Below, piece by piece: positions 43,010-53,231 of a stretch of DNA of 64,000 bases. The position numbers and the translations under genes are program-made. The stretch's first letter is position 1. Each line of letters opens with the position of its first letter. The stretch is from Gammaproteobacteria bacterium (GTDB taxonomy: Bacteria > Pseudomonadota > Gammaproteobacteria > Magnimaribacterales > AG-339-G14). The DNA is taken from positions 1 through 64,000 of the forward strand of contig QOPF01000001.1 of NCBI GenBank assembly GCA_003331625.1, read 5' to 3'. Below the pieces are notes generated by a model. The model worked only from the letters and a program-made list of their open reading frames with translations, was not told where the DNA came from and made no database searches.

Positions 43010-44435
43010 TTGGGAATCAGTCATAGGTCTTGAAATTCATGTACAACTTGCTACTTTTACAAAGCTTTTTTCTTCTTCGCCTACTGTGTTTGGATCTGAA
43101 CCTAATACCCAGGCTAGCGAAATTGATTTAGGACTTCCAGGCGTCCTTCCTGTTCTAAATAAAGAAGCTATTTCTTTTGCAATAAAATTTGGATGCGCCA
43201 TAGATGCAAAAATATCCAATCAAGTAGTTTTTGCAAGGAAAAACTATTTTTATCCTGATTTACCAAAAGGTTATCAAATAAGTCAATTGGATGATCCTAT
43301 TGTAGGAGAGGGAAAAGTCAAAATTTTATTAGGAGATGAAGAAAAAACTATTGGTATTACCAGGGCTCATCTCGAAGAAGACGCAGGAAAATCTATTCAT
43401 GATTTATTTAATGAAAGTTCTGCTATTGACTTGAATAGAGCTGGAACATGTCTTTTAGAAATTGTCTCAGAACCAGATCTTAGATCGGCAAATGAGGCAG
43501 TAGAATATTTAAAAAAGATTCACAAAATAATTACTTTTCTCGGAATTTCTGATGGAAATATGTCACAAGGATCTATGCGATGTGATGCAAATGTTTCTAT
43601 GAGAAAATTTGGAGACGATAAATTAGGAACAAGAACAGAGTTAAAGAATATAAACTCATTTAAATTTGTTGAAAAAGCTATTAACTACGAAATTAGTAGG
43701 CAAATAAAAGAACTTGAAAAAGGTAACTCAATTAAGCAAGAAACTAGGCTTTATGATTCTACAAAAAATACTACAAGATCTATGAGATCAAAAGAAGAAG
43801 CTAATGATTATCGCTATTTCCCAGAACCAGATCTAATCCCCATTAGAATCCCAAAAGATCTTGTTAATGAAATAAAGCAAAATCTACCTGAGCTTCCAGA
43901 AGCATTAAAAAAGAGATTTATTGATTCCTATAATCTTTCAGATGAAGATGCTGATCTGATAATTGCAAATAAAGAAACAGCATCTTTCTTTGAAGGTGTG
44001 CTTTCTCATAACGTTTCGGCAAAAAGTGCAATTAACTGGATTACAGGAGGTCTATTTGCGTTAATGAATAAAAATGACCTCAGCATCTTAGACTCTAAAA
44101 TTACTCCTGAGCATATTGCTGAAATTATTAAAAATACTGACAATCAAAAAATTTCTGGCCCTTCCGCAAAAAAACTTCTTGAATTGCTTTGGGAAAGTGG
44201 AGGAAATGTAGAAAAAATAATTATTAAAGAAGGTTTAGAACAAATATCAAATGACAATCAAGTAGAAAAGATTCTAGATGAAGTAATTTTAGAAAACCAA
44301 AAACAATTTTCGCAGTTAAAAGAAGGTAAAGACAGGCTTCAAGGATTTTTTGTTGGTCAGGTTATGAAAAAGACTTCAGGAAGTGCCAGTCCTCAGGTAG
44401 TAAATAAGCTTTTAAAAGAAAAATTATCTAAGTAA
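42996..44435 (+). CDS. gatB: Asp/Glu-tRNA amidotransferase subunit B
   Basis: WESVIGLEIHVQLAT; DLPKGYQISQ; DANVSMR. Confidence 0.97.
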   Translation: MNTNSWESVIGLEIHVQLATFTKLFSSSPTVFGSEPNTQASEIDLGLPGVLPVLNKEAISFAIKFGCAIDAKISNQVVFARKNYFYPDLPKGYQISQLDDPIVGEGKVKILLGDEEKTIGITRAHLEEDAGKSIHDLFNESSAIDLNRAGTCLLEIVSEPDLRSANEAVEYLKKIHKIITFLGISDGNMSQGSMRCDANVSMRKFGDDKLGTRTELKNINSFKFVEKAINYEISRQIKELEKGNSIKQETRLYDSTKNTTRSMRSKEEANDYRYFPEPDLIPIRIPKDLVNEIKQNLPELPEALKKRFIDSYNLSDEDADLIIANKETASFFEGVLSHNVSAKSAINWITGGLFALMNKNDLSILDSKITPEHIAEIIKNTDNQKISGPSAKKLLELLWESGGNVEKIIIKEGLEQISNDNQVEKILDEVILENQKQFSQLKEGKDRLQGFFVGQVMKKTSGSASPQVVNKLLKEKLSK

Positions 44436-44880
44436 TAAACATAGATAAAGATTCAGCTACATAAGCAGGTTTTTCTTGACCTTCTATTTCCATTACAACT
44501 TCATACTTCAAAAGATACCTTCCATCACCTTTATCATCGACAGATAAAAGTGTTGATTTGGTTCTTACTTTTGAGCCCACATTAACTGGAGTCAAAAACC
44601 TAACTTTATCAAGTCCATAATTAAAAACCATAGTCATTCCCTCAGGAGCAACCTGAGGAGCAGGTAGACCAGCCATCAATGATAAAGATAAGAAGCCGTG
44701 AGCTATTGTAGATCCAAAAAGTGGGGTAGCTTTTTCAGAATCAATATGAATAAATTGATGATCATTCGTTGCATCAGCAAATTGATTTATTCTTTCTTGA
44801 TCAACCGACAACCAATCGGAAGCTCCCATATCTTTTCCAATGTAATCTTTTAAAGTATCTGCAGGTACTAATCCAGCCAT
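44428..44880 (-). CDS. MaoC-like (R)-specific enoyl-CoA hydratase/dehydratase
   Basis: DWLSVDQERINQFADATNDHQFIHID; FGSTIAHGFLSLSL hotdog hydratase motif. Confidence 0.9.
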   Translation of the reverse strand: MAGLVPADTLKDYIGKDMGASDWLSVDQERINQFADATNDHQFIHIDSEKATPLFGSTIAHGFLSLSLMAGLPAPQVAPEGMTMVFNYGLDKVRFLTPVNVGSKVRTKSTLLSVDDKGDGRYLLKYEVVMEIEGQEKPAYVAESLSMFIT

Positions 44881-44893
44881 TATTTTCTCCTAG

Positions 44894-46510
44894 TTATTTA
44901 ATTAAATGATTCTTAAAGTCTTCTCGCAAGCCTGTTTTAAGTAGTTTTCCTGTAGCGCCATGAGGTAGTTCATCTAAGAATATAACATCATCTGGCAGCC
45001 ACCATTTCGCTACTTTATCAGAAAGATAATCTAATACTGAATCTTTATCAAAATCTTGAAGGCCATTTTTAACGATAAATAATAATGGTCTTTCATCCCA
45101 CTTAGGATGAGCTACACCAACTACGCACGCTTCAGCAACTCCAGGGTGGCCTACCGCGGTATTCTCTAAATCAATAGAACTTATCCATTCTCCTCCGGAT
45201 TTTATTACATCTTTACTTCTATCTACGATTCTCATGTAACCATTTGAATCTATAGTCGCAACATCTCCAGTATCAAACCATCCATCCTCTAATGCAGTTT
45301 CATTGGATTTAAAATAACGTTCTATTATTGCTGGGCCTTTAACCATAAGCCTTCCATAAGTTTTACCATCATTCGGAAGAGTCTTACCTTCATCGTTTAT
45401 GATTTTCATTGAGCAGCCATAAACCGATCTTCCTTGGCTTGTCTGTATGTCATATCTCTCTTCGAGATCCATGCCATCCATTTCAGGAATGAAAGAATTA
45501 AGAGTGCCTAATGGACTCATTTCCGTCATACCCCATCCATGCAATAGAAAACAATCATGTTTTTCTTGAAAAGCTTTTATCATTGCCTTAGGAGCTGCTG
45601 ATCCACCTACGAGAACACTTTTAACAGAATCAAGTTTTATCTCATTTTTTTCTGTGTAATTAAGTAAGTCTAACCACACAGTTGGAACTCCCATTAACTG
45701 ATTTACTTTTTCTGAGGTAATCAAATTGCAAATTGACTCTCCGTCAGTATGAGGGCCTGGAAATACCATTTTTGCACCATACATAAAAGATGCATAAGGA
45801 ATTCCCCAAGCATTAACGTGAAACATTGGGACTACGGGTAATAAAATAGTTTCAGAAGTCAAATTCATAGCATTTCCCGCTGTTGCATACCAAGCATGTA
45901 AAACTGTTGATCTATGAGAATAAAGCACTCCTTTAGGATTGCCAGTTGTACCAGATGTGTAACAAAGTGATGATGCCGTATTTTCGTCAAATTCAGGCCA
46001 AGTAATATTATCTGATTCATTCGAAATAAAATCTTCATAACAAATTAAATTTTCTATTGATGAAGCAGGCATATGCTCCTTATCTGTAAGTATTATGATT
46101 CCTTTAACTGATTTAAGATCGGAAATAACATTTTCTATTATGGGTAAAAATGGAGCATCGATAAAAATGTATTTATCTTCAGCATGATTTACGATGTATT
46201 TTATGTCATCTGGAAATAATCTGGGATTTAAGGTGTGTAATACTGCTCCTAGGCCAGATATGCCAAAATAGAGTTCTAAATGTCGATAGCTATTCACTGC
46301 CATGGTTGCGACAATGTCTCCCTCGCCTATTCCAAGACTTAATAAAGCATTAGCTAATTTTTTTGATCTTTGTGCAGCATCTCCTATGGTGTATCTATGA
46401 ATGCCTCCTTCGACTGTATTACTAACTATTTCTGTATTTGCGTTATTTTTTATAGCATGTTCCAACACTCCTGAAATTAGAAGTTGATCATTCATCATAT
46501 TGCCTAGCAT
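44894..46510 (-). CDS. Fatty-acid--CoA ligase (medium/long-chain, AlkK-like)
   Basis: [41 protein letters not shown]. Confidence 0.92.
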   Translation of the reverse strand: MLGNMMNDQLLISGVLEHAIKNNANTEIVSNTVEGGIHRYTIGDAAQRSKKLANALLSLGIGEGDIVATMAVNSYRHLELYFGISGLGAVLHTLNPRLFPDDIKYIVNHAEDKYIFIDAPFLPIIENVISDLKSVKGIIILTDKEHMPASSIENLICYEDFISNESDNITWPEFDENTASSLCYTSGTTGNPKGVLYSHRSTVLHAWYATAGNAMNLTSETILLPVVPMFHVNAWGIPYASFMYGAKMVFPGPHTDGESICNLITSEKVNQLMGVPTVWLDLLNYTEKNEIKLDSVKSVLVGGSAAPKAMIKAFQEKHDCFLLHGWGMTEMSPLGTLNSFIPEMDGMDLEERYDIQTSQGRSVYGCSMKIINDEGKTLPNDGKTYGRLMVKGPAIIERYFKSNETALEDGWFDTGDVATIDSNGYMRIVDRSKDVIKSGGEWISSIDLENTAVGHPGVAEACVVGVAHPKWDERPLLFIVKNGLQDFDKDSVLDYLSDKVAKWWLPDDVIFLDELPHGATGKLLKTGLREDFKNHLIK

Positions 46511-46518
46511 AGTTTCAC

Positions 46519-47571
46519 CTAATTTTTATTTAATCCTTTTTTGAATAGTGGAGAATATCTTCGCTCTAGAAATCCTTCAACCTCTTTTTTTGTTTTAAGT
46601 CTAGAAAGTTCTATGTCATTAAGTGCAGAAAATATATAAGGTTTCCACTCAAGCAATAAATCTGATTCTGTTCTTTCAAATATGTATCTAACTGACTTAT
46701 CTGAAATGTTTAAAATCTTTCTTTCTTCGCTAATAGAAATTTTTTTAAAAGGATTGGAAAAAATAGGAATAAGTTCTTTTGGTAAAAAGGGAATTTTTTG
46801 ATTTTTTTTGAATAAATAGTTTAAAAGGAATTTATCAGTTTCTTTATGGCCTGTTCCATTAATGAAATGTCCAACAATCGATTTATCTAAATTTCTTTTT
46901 TTTAGAGGGCCTAAAAACAACCTATTTGGACAATAATCATTGGCATAAAAATTATCCCAAATTGCTATTGGATTTAAAAAAAAAGATTTAATTTTTTTTA
47001 AAGAAGAAGAATTAATAGTTTCACTTATAACTTGATCACCTGTCCATAAAATAATTATATCTTTGAAAAGCATTTCTTTTACTCCTTCTAAGTAACCTCC
47101 ATCTAATACTCCCTTTGACAAAGAAGTATTATAAATTGAAGGACAAAACCATATGTTTTTATTCTTAGGAAGAAATTCTGAAACTTCATTTAAAATTTCC
47201 GCATGTAATTTTCCAAGTTCCTTATCTTTTGCTTCTCTTCCAAAATTAGTAACATCTATGTCATCAAAAAAAATACCTATTTCGTCAAAACCTGCCTTTT
47301 CAATTGCATGAACAATTTTTTTTCTTAAAATTTTTAAATTATTTTTAATATCCAGTAGGAACTCAGAAGTAGGAGATATACAATAAACTTGTTTAATTTT
47401 TTTTGGCAGATCTCTTTTTTTTAGAGACTTATCAATTTTCTTCCAATAATATCTAAGAAACATATCTTCCTTAGGGCTATAGAAATAATGAGTTATAGGC
47501 GCCTTTAAATTTTTAAAAGCATCTTTCGCTAACCTTCTGGCATAAAAACCCTCAATGTATCCTTTATACAT
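46519..47571 (-). CDS. GH84 O-GlcNAcase/beta-N-acetylglucosaminidase-like protein, no signal peptide
   Basis: GYIEGFYARR, YSPKED, IFFDDID (catalytic Asp pair), ILWTGDQVIS, AIWDNFYANDYCPNRLFLGP; all line up with OGA catalytic-domain motifs. Confidence 0.83.
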   Translation of the reverse strand: MYKGYIEGFYARRLAKDAFKNLKAPITHYFYSPKEDMFLRYYWKKIDKSLKKRDLPKKIKQVYCISPTSEFLLDIKNNLKILRKKIVHAIEKAGFDEIGIFFDDIDVTNFGREAKDKELGKLHAEILNEVSEFLPKNKNIWFCPSIYNTSLSKGVLDGGYLEGVKEMLFKDIIILWTGDQVISETINSSSLKKIKSFFLNPIAIWDNFYANDYCPNRLFLGPLKKRNLDKSIVGHFINGTGHKETDKFLLNYLFKKNQKIPFLPKELIPIFSNPFKKISISEERKILNISDKSVRYIFERTESDLLLEWKPYIFSALNDIELSRLKTKKEVEGFLERRYSPLFKKGLNKN

Positions 47572-47575
47572 AGTC

Positions 47576-48313
47576 TCAAATTTTACACTTCTTACAATTT
47601 GGGTTCTTCTTAATATTTATTTTTTTAAATTCTCCTTTTAAACCGTCAAAATCGATAAAGCTAGAGTGAAAATTTTTTTCAATTGCTCCTTTTATTGCCT
47701 CTACTGCCATTAATGAACCTATTATTCCAACTAATGGTGAGGCTATGGCTGATTCTCTACAGGAAAGATCTTCATCTTCTAAATCTTCAAAAATGCATTC
47801 GTAGCAAGGATTAGAATTTTTTCTTAAATCTAAACAAGCTAATTGCCCTTGCCAGCCTATAGAAGACCCAGAAATCAATATTTTAGAATGCTCAAAACAA
47901 AAATTATTTACTATTTTTCTAGTTTCAAAATTATCAGAACAATCTAAGATAATGTCAGAGTCTTTAAGAAGGCTATCTATATTTTTTTTGGTTATTTTTA
48001 TTTTATGAGCCGATAGCCTAATCAAAGGATTTAAACTTTCTAATTTTTTTTTTGCAACTAATGCCTTATTTTTTGAAATATCCTCTAAATTAAATAAAGC
48101 CTGTCTTTGAAGATTAGACTCTTCGACTAAATCGAAGTCAAATATTTCAACTTTTCCAAAGCCAGACAAGACGCAATAGGTTGATGCAGCGCAACCTAGT
48201 CCTCCCATGCCTACGAAAGCTAGAGATTTTTTATTTATTTTATCTTGGCCAGGAATATCAATTTCAGGCAACATTATGTGCCTGCTATATCTTACTAATT
48301 CTTCTTTTAGCAT
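47576..48313 (-). CDS. ThiF/MoeB/HesA family adenylyltransferase
   Basis: ELVRYSRHIMLPEIDIPGQDKI; GMGGLGCAAS; DCSDNFETR; CxxC pair in C-terminus. Confidence 0.9.
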   Translation of the reverse strand: MLKEELVRYSRHIMLPEIDIPGQDKINKKSLAFVGMGGLGCAASTYCVLSGFGKVEIFDFDLVEESNLQRQALFNLEDISKNKALVAKKKLESLNPLIRLSAHKIKITKKNIDSLLKDSDIILDCSDNFETRKIVNNFCFEHSKILISGSSIGWQGQLACLDLRKNSNPCYECIFEDLEDEDLSCRESAIASPLVGIIGSLMAVEAIKGAIEKNFHSSFIDFDGLKGEFKKINIKKNPNCKKCKI

Positions 48314-49116
48314 TTAAAAACTGACGCTCTTACGTCTCCATTAAGATCAATTAAATTTGAAATATTTTTATATTTGTTTGAAGTGCCAATTTTTTTTATT
48401 TCTTCCTTTTGACAAGGAGCATGCTCTATAAAAATTTTTCCATTTTTGTTCAAAATATTTTTACTTTTTTTTAATATAACTTCTATGTCATGAAGGCCAT
48501 TTTTCTTAGAAAATAATGCATCTTCAGGCTCAAACCATATACCCTCTTCTGATCCAGTAGTTTCTTTTTTATCTATGTATGGTGGATTAGAGATAATAAA
48601 ATCCACATTAGGAAAAAGCCATTCATTATTCCAATCATGATTGAGAAAAATAATGTTATCTAAATTAATTTGTTTAGCATTTTTTTTTGCTATCAAGAGA
48701 CTTTTAATTGAAATATCTGTTGCATGAATAGTACAATTTTTCACTTCATCGGCAATAGAAATTGATATCACTCCAGATCCTGTTCCAAGTTCCAAAATAG
48801 TTTTATCATTTAGATTTTCTTCAAGAATAGCCTCAACAAGTATTTCTGTTTCTGGACGTGGAACAAGAACATCTTTAGTAACTAAAAAATCATTTTTCCA
48901 AAATCCTTTATGCCCAGTTAAATATGCAAGAGGTTCTCCTCTTAATCTTGATTTATACATTTTGTTAATAAGATCTTGATCTTGATGATCTATTTCTTTT
49001 TCTAAATTTGAATAAATTTGAGCTTTATCTAATTTTAAAACATGTTGAATTATTAGGTCTGCATCCAGTGGATCAATATCATTTTTTAATTTTTTAAGTA
49101 AATTTCTTAAAGTCAT
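48307..49116 (-). CDS. prmC: Release factor glutamine methyltransferase
   Basis: VLVPRPETEILVE; ELGTGSGVISIS; FIISNPPYI. Confidence 0.96.
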   Translation of the reverse strand: MTLRNLLKKLKNDIDPLDADLIIQHVLKLDKAQIYSNLEKEIDHQDQDLINKMYKSRLRGEPLAYLTGHKGFWKNDFLVTKDVLVPRPETEILVEAILEENLNDKTILELGTGSGVISISIADEVKNCTIHATDISIKSLLIAKKNAKQINLDNIIFLNHDWNNEWLFPNVDFIISNPPYIDKKETTGSEEGIWFEPEDALFSKKNGLHDIEVILKKSKNILNKNGKIFIEHAPCQKEEIKKIGTSNKYKNISNLIDLNGDVRASVFKC

Positions 49117-50207
49117 TATTGAACTTCATTTTCTAAGTTTATGAGTTTTTTTGCTTCATTTTCTTCAATAAGCGCTGAAATCATAACGTTCATATCTCCA
49201 TCTAAAAATTCCTCTAGATTATGAACAGAAAATTCTATTCTATGGTCAGTTACTCTACTTTGAGGAAAATTGTACGTTCTAATTTTTTCAGATCTATCTC
49301 CACTTCCAACCATGGTCTTTCTTTTAGAATCTAACTCTTTTGTCTGTTCTTCACTTGCCATTTCATTTAATTTACTGTGAAGTAATGACATGGCCTTTTC
49401 TTTGTTTTTATGTTGAGATCTTCCATCTTGGCATTCAACAACGATGCCAGAAGGAGTGTGAGTAAGCCTAACCGCTGAGTCAGTTTTATTTACATGTTGG
49501 CCTCCTGCGCCAGAAGCACGGAAAGTATCTACTCTAATTTCAGATTTATCTATGACAATATTTTCCTGTTCATCTACTTCTGGCAAAACCGCTACCGAAC
49601 AGGCGGAGGTATGAATCCTGCCTTGAGATTCAGTTTCAGGAACTCTTTGAACTCTATGAATACCTGATTCATATTTTAAAAAACCGTAAACACTTTTGCC
49701 GACAATCTTAGAAACAATTTCCTTAAAACCCCCTTTCTCACTTTCTCTTGAGCTCACAATTTCTATTTGCCATTTCCTTCTTTCGCAAAGTCTAGAAAAC
49801 ATTCTAAAAAGATCACCAGTAAATATTCCTGCTTCATCACCGCCTGTTCCTGCTCTTATTTCAACAAATACATTCTTTGCATCGTTAGGATCTTTTGGTA
49901 AAAGCATACGTTTCAAATCTTCTTCTAAAGATTCTTTATTTACTTTTAAGGTATCAATTTCTTCTTGAGCCAGTGATCTTATTCCGCTGTCCGTATCATT
50001 GAGGAGTTGCTTTGAACTCTCAAGATTCTCTTCGACTAATTTATATTCAATAAATTTGTCTACGACGGGCTTTATATTTGAATATTCTTTAGAAAGTAAT
50101 GTAAATTTATTTTGATTTTCTATGATTTCTGGCTTAGAAAGTTGTGATTCCATATGAATAAATTTTTCTTGGATTTCTTCTAATTTCTTTTTTACCGAAT
50201 CAAGCAT
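49116..50207 (-). CDS. prfA: Peptide chain release factor 1
   Basis: RASGAGGQHVNKTDSAVRLTH; RIHTSACSVAVLPE. Confidence 0.98.
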   Translation of the reverse strand: MLDSVKKKLEEIQEKFIHMESQLSKPEIIENQNKFTLLSKEYSNIKPVVDKFIEYKLVEENLESSKQLLNDTDSGIRSLAQEEIDTLKVNKESLEEDLKRMLLPKDPNDAKNVFVEIRAGTGGDEAGIFTGDLFRMFSRLCERRKWQIEIVSSRESEKGGFKEIVSKIVGKSVYGFLKYESGIHRVQRVPETESQGRIHTSACSVAVLPEVDEQENIVIDKSEIRVDTFRASGAGGQHVNKTDSAVRLTHTPSGIVVECQDGRSQHKNKEKAMSLLHSKLNEMASEEQTKELDSKRKTMVGSGDRSEKIRTYNFPQSRVTDHRIEFSVHNLEEFLDGDMNVMISALIEENEAKKLINLENEVQ

Positions 50208-50239
50208 GAAACTATTATAGTATCTACAGTCCTGAACAT

Positions 50240-50686
50240 ATGAAAAAATCCTTCTTAATAAAAGTTTCTTATTTAAGTATTATCTTAATTATGTCTTGTG
50301 CTTCATTGGAGCCTCAAGATAAAGATTTAACTAGTAGAGGTAAATATTCTTTTTCATCTGAAATGCAATTCCTTTCTGGAAATTTATTTATTTATAATTC
50401 TGAAATTAAGAAAATAAAATTTGATATAAATGGTTTAGGTAGGAAATTTCAAATAATTTTTGAAAACAAAAAATTAATTTCTAATTTTGTATATAGTGAA
50501 TTTATCGAAGAAGAAGAACTGATGAAACTTGTTAAGTGGTTATTTTTTAAATGTGAAAGTAGTGAATGTCGAACAATATCTCTAAATTCTATTAAGTTAG
50601 AAAAAATTTATTCAGATAAGTCTAGTCTCACTATCAAGGGAAATGTCAAAAATTATAGGCTATCAATAAAATTAAATGATTCTTAG
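50240..50686 (+). CDS. lolB: LolB-like outer-membrane lipoprotein (short)
   Basis: Lipobox IIMSCAS; upstream of ispE as in typical lolB-ispE-prs order; 148 aa. Confidence 0.6.
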   Translation: MKKSFLIKVSYLSIILIMSCASLEPQDKDLTSRGKYSFSSEMQFLSGNLFIYNSEIKKIKFDINGLGRKFQIIFENKKLISNFVYSEFIEEEELMKLVKWLFFKCESSECRTISLNSIKLEKIYSDKSSLTIKGNVKNYRLSIKLNDS

Positions 50687-51491
50687 TTCGCCAGCAAAAA
50701 TTAACCTTTCTCTCGATATTTTAAAAAAAAGATCAGATGGATATCATGATATTGAATCTAATTTTCAATTTATTGATTGGGGAGATAAATTAGAAATCAA
50801 GCCATCTAAAAAGCTTAAAGTTCAGGTGAATAATTTTTCTATCTCGGAGAAGGAAAACTTAGTAACTAAGGCAATAAGAAAATTGGAACTGATTTCTGAT
50901 TGTGCTTTGAACTTTTCAATTAACATTGATAAGAATATTCCTTTAGGGTCTGGACTTGGAGGAGGAAGCTCAAATGCAGCTACTGTGCTTTTGGCAATAA
51001 ATAGTATCGCAAAACTTAATTTTTCATTAGAAAGCTTATTAAAAATTGGACTAGAAATAGGCTCTGATGTTCCTTTTTTTTTGAATTGTCACGCAGCAAA
51101 AGTATCTGGAAAAGGTGAAAAAATTGAATCAAAGATATTTAAAGAAGAAAAAGTTTTGGTTCTTTTGCCTGAATGTGAAATATCTTCAAAAGATGCTTAT
51201 GACGCGATTACTCCAAAAGTAATAAAAAATAATGAACATTATAAAAATAGAAATTTTTTTGAAGAATGGGTTTTAAATAATTTTATCCCCGTCAAAGAGG
51301 CTTTTAATTTTCTTAAAAATTTCAAGAATCCAAAAATATCTGGAACAGGTAGCAGTTTATATGTAGTGATTAAATCTTTTGAAGAGGGAAAGGAAATCAT
51401 GGATAATGCACCATATAAAATCAGATATGTTATTACCAATACTATCAATAAATCGCCTTTATTAAATGAACTGCTTAATTCTGGGGTGTAG
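50676..51491 (+). CDS. ispE: 4-diphosphocytidyl-2-C-methyl-D-erythritol kinase
   Basis: SPAKINLSLDI; PLGSGLGGGSSNAATVL. Confidence 0.95.
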   Translation: MILSSPAKINLSLDILKKRSDGYHDIESNFQFIDWGDKLEIKPSKKLKVQVNNFSISEKENLVTKAIRKLELISDCALNFSINIDKNIPLGSGLGGGSSNAATVLLAINSIAKLNFSLESLLKIGLEIGSDVPFFLNCHAAKVSGKGEKIESKIFKEEKVLVLLPECEISSKDAYDAITPKVIKNNEHYKNRNFFEEWVLNNFIPVKEAFNFLKNFKNPKISGTGSSLYVVIKSFEEGKEIMDNAPYKIRYVITNTINKSPLLNELLNSGV

Positions 51492-51556
51492 CCAAGCGGT
51501 AAGGCAGCGGCTTTTGATGCCGCCATGCGATGGTTCGAATCCATCCACCCCAGCCA
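51482..51556 (+). tRNA. tRNA-Gln (TTG)
   Basis: TGGGGTGTAGCCAAGCGGTAAGGCAGCGGCTTTTGATGCCGCCATGCGATGGTTCGAATCCATCCACCCCAGCCA folds as cloverleaf, CCA encoded. Confidence 0.95.
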
Positions 51557-51565
51557 TAAAATAAA

Positions 51566-52519
51566 ATGAATTCAAAAAATAACTTAGTAATCTTCTCAGG
51601 AAATTCAAATCCATCACTTGTAAAAAAGATTGTTAAAAAATTAAAAAAACCTTTAGGTAAGGCTACTGTCGGTCGATTTAGCGATCAGGAAATGAATATA
51701 AAAATTGAAGAAAACGTCAGAGGAAAAGACGTCTTCATAGTTCAATCTACCTGCTTCCCAGCTAATGACAACCTTATGGAATTAATCATAATGATAGACG
51801 CTTTGAGAAGAGCCTCTGCTTCAAGAATTACAGCTGTCATACCCTATTTTGGTTATGCAAGACAAGATAGAAGAGTAAGGTCAGAAAGAGTTCCAATAAG
51901 TGCAAAGCTTGTAGCTGATATGCTTCAAAGCGCAGGAGCGAACAGAGTTTTAACAATAGAGCTGCATTCAGATCAAATTCAAGGGTTTTTTAATATCCCT
52001 GTAGATAATGTTTATGGAACTAGTGTAATTTTTGATCACATAATTAAAGCAAAATATAAAAACCAAATAGTTGTTTCTCCTGATGTAGGCGGTGTGGTAA
52101 GAGCCAGAGCTTTGGCTAAGTTTCTTGATGATGCGGATTTAGCAATAATTGATAAGAGAAGAGAAAAAGAAAATCAATCTCAGGTTATGAATGTCATCGG
52201 AGATGTGAAAGGAAAAACCTGTATCCTAGTTGACGATATCATTGACACTGCTGGAACAATTTGTAATGCAGCAGAAGCTCTAAAGAAATCCGGAGCAAAA
52301 AAAGTTGTTAGTTATGCGACTCATGCTGTTTTATCTGGAAATGCTTTGATTAATATTAATAAATCTAGACTAGACGAATTAATTGTTACTGATACAATTC
52401 CGCTTTCAGAAAAGGCAAAGACATTGAAAAAGATAAAAACTGTTTCAATGGATAAGACTATAGCTGAAGCAATTAATAGAGTGAATAAAGAAGAATCAAT
52501 AAGTCAGATGTTTTTATAA
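51566..52519 (+). CDS. prs: Ribose-phosphate pyrophosphokinase
   Basis: [11 protein letters not shown]-like [31 protein letters not shown]. Confidence 0.97.
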   Translation: MNSKNNLVIFSGNSNPSLVKKIVKKLKKPLGKATVGRFSDQEMNIKIEENVRGKDVFIVQSTCFPANDNLMELIIMIDALRRASASRITAVIPYFGYARQDRRVRSERVPISAKLVADMLQSAGANRVLTIELHSDQIQGFFNIPVDNVYGTSVIFDHIIKAKYKNQIVVSPDVGGVVRARALAKFLDDADLAIIDKRREKENQSQVMNVIGDVKGKTCILVDDIIDTAGTICNAAEALKKSGAKKVVSYATHAVLSGNALININKSRLDELIVTDTIPLSEKAKTLKKIKTVSMDKTIAEAINRVNKEESISQMFL

Positions 52520-52520
52520 A

Positions 52521-53213
52521 ATGAGTGAAGTAACGACCATATCTGCTGAAGTGAGAGATAACCTTTCAACGGCTAAAATTCTTAGAAAATCGGGAGAGAT
52601 ACCTGCGATTGTCTATGGTCAAGGAAGTGAAACAAAGCTTATTAAAATTCTAGAAAAAGATTTGGTTAAAATACTTGAGAATCCTAGTATTTTTTCTCAG
52701 GTGATTGAATTAAATGAAAATGAGGATGCTACAAAAGTTATTTTGAAAGAGGTTCAGGTGAATCCATCTAATGACAAGCCTATTCACGTTGATTTTCAAA
52801 CAGTAAGTGAAAAAACTAACATCACTATTAATGTTCCTCTTAAATTCACAAATGAAGAGATTTGTGTTGGAGTAAAGCAGGAAGGAGGAATGATTTCTCA
52901 CCTTAAAAATGAAATTGAACTTACCTGTAATGCACAAAATTTACCAGAATTCATTGAAATAGATATGCAAACTATTGAACTTGGTTCTAATATCATGCAA
53001 TCACAAATTATCCTGCCCGAGGGTGTTTCATTAAGTAATAATATTTTAAATTCTCAAGACCAACCAGTAGCGAGTGTTTCTGTAACAAGAGCAGCACTTG
53101 ATATTGACGATGAAATAGCCACGACTGAAGGTGAAGAAGAAGGTGCTGAAGAATCAGCAGATGCCGCAGAAACCTCCGAAGATTCTAATTCTGATTCAGA
53201 ATCGAAAGAATAA
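52521..53213 (+). CDS. rplY: 50S ribosomal protein L25/Ctc with acidic C-terminal tail
   Basis: L25 N-domain (KILRKSGEIPAIVYGQG) plus TL5/Ctc domain; tail TEGEEEGAEESADAAETSEDSNSDSESKE. Confidence 0.93.
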   Translation: MSEVTTISAEVRDNLSTAKILRKSGEIPAIVYGQGSETKLIKILEKDLVKILENPSIFSQVIELNENEDATKVILKEVQVNPSNDKPIHVDFQTVSEKTNITINVPLKFTNEEICVGVKQEGGMISHLKNEIELTCNAQNLPEFIEIDMQTIELGSNIMQSQIILPEGVSLSNNILNSQDQPVASVSVTRAALDIDDEIATTEGEEEGAEESADAAETSEDSNSDSESKE

Positions 53214-53231
53214 TCCCTATCTTCTGTATCT

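Noticed and set aside
41202-44435. gatCAB next to mreB as an unusual arrangement
   Set aside because: mreB divergent from gatCAB also occurs in Pseudomonas; ordinary synteny
44428-46510. MaoC dehydratase plus acyl-CoA ligase as a biosynthetic cluster
   Set aside because: Only two generic fatty-acid metabolism genes; no further pathway genes nearby
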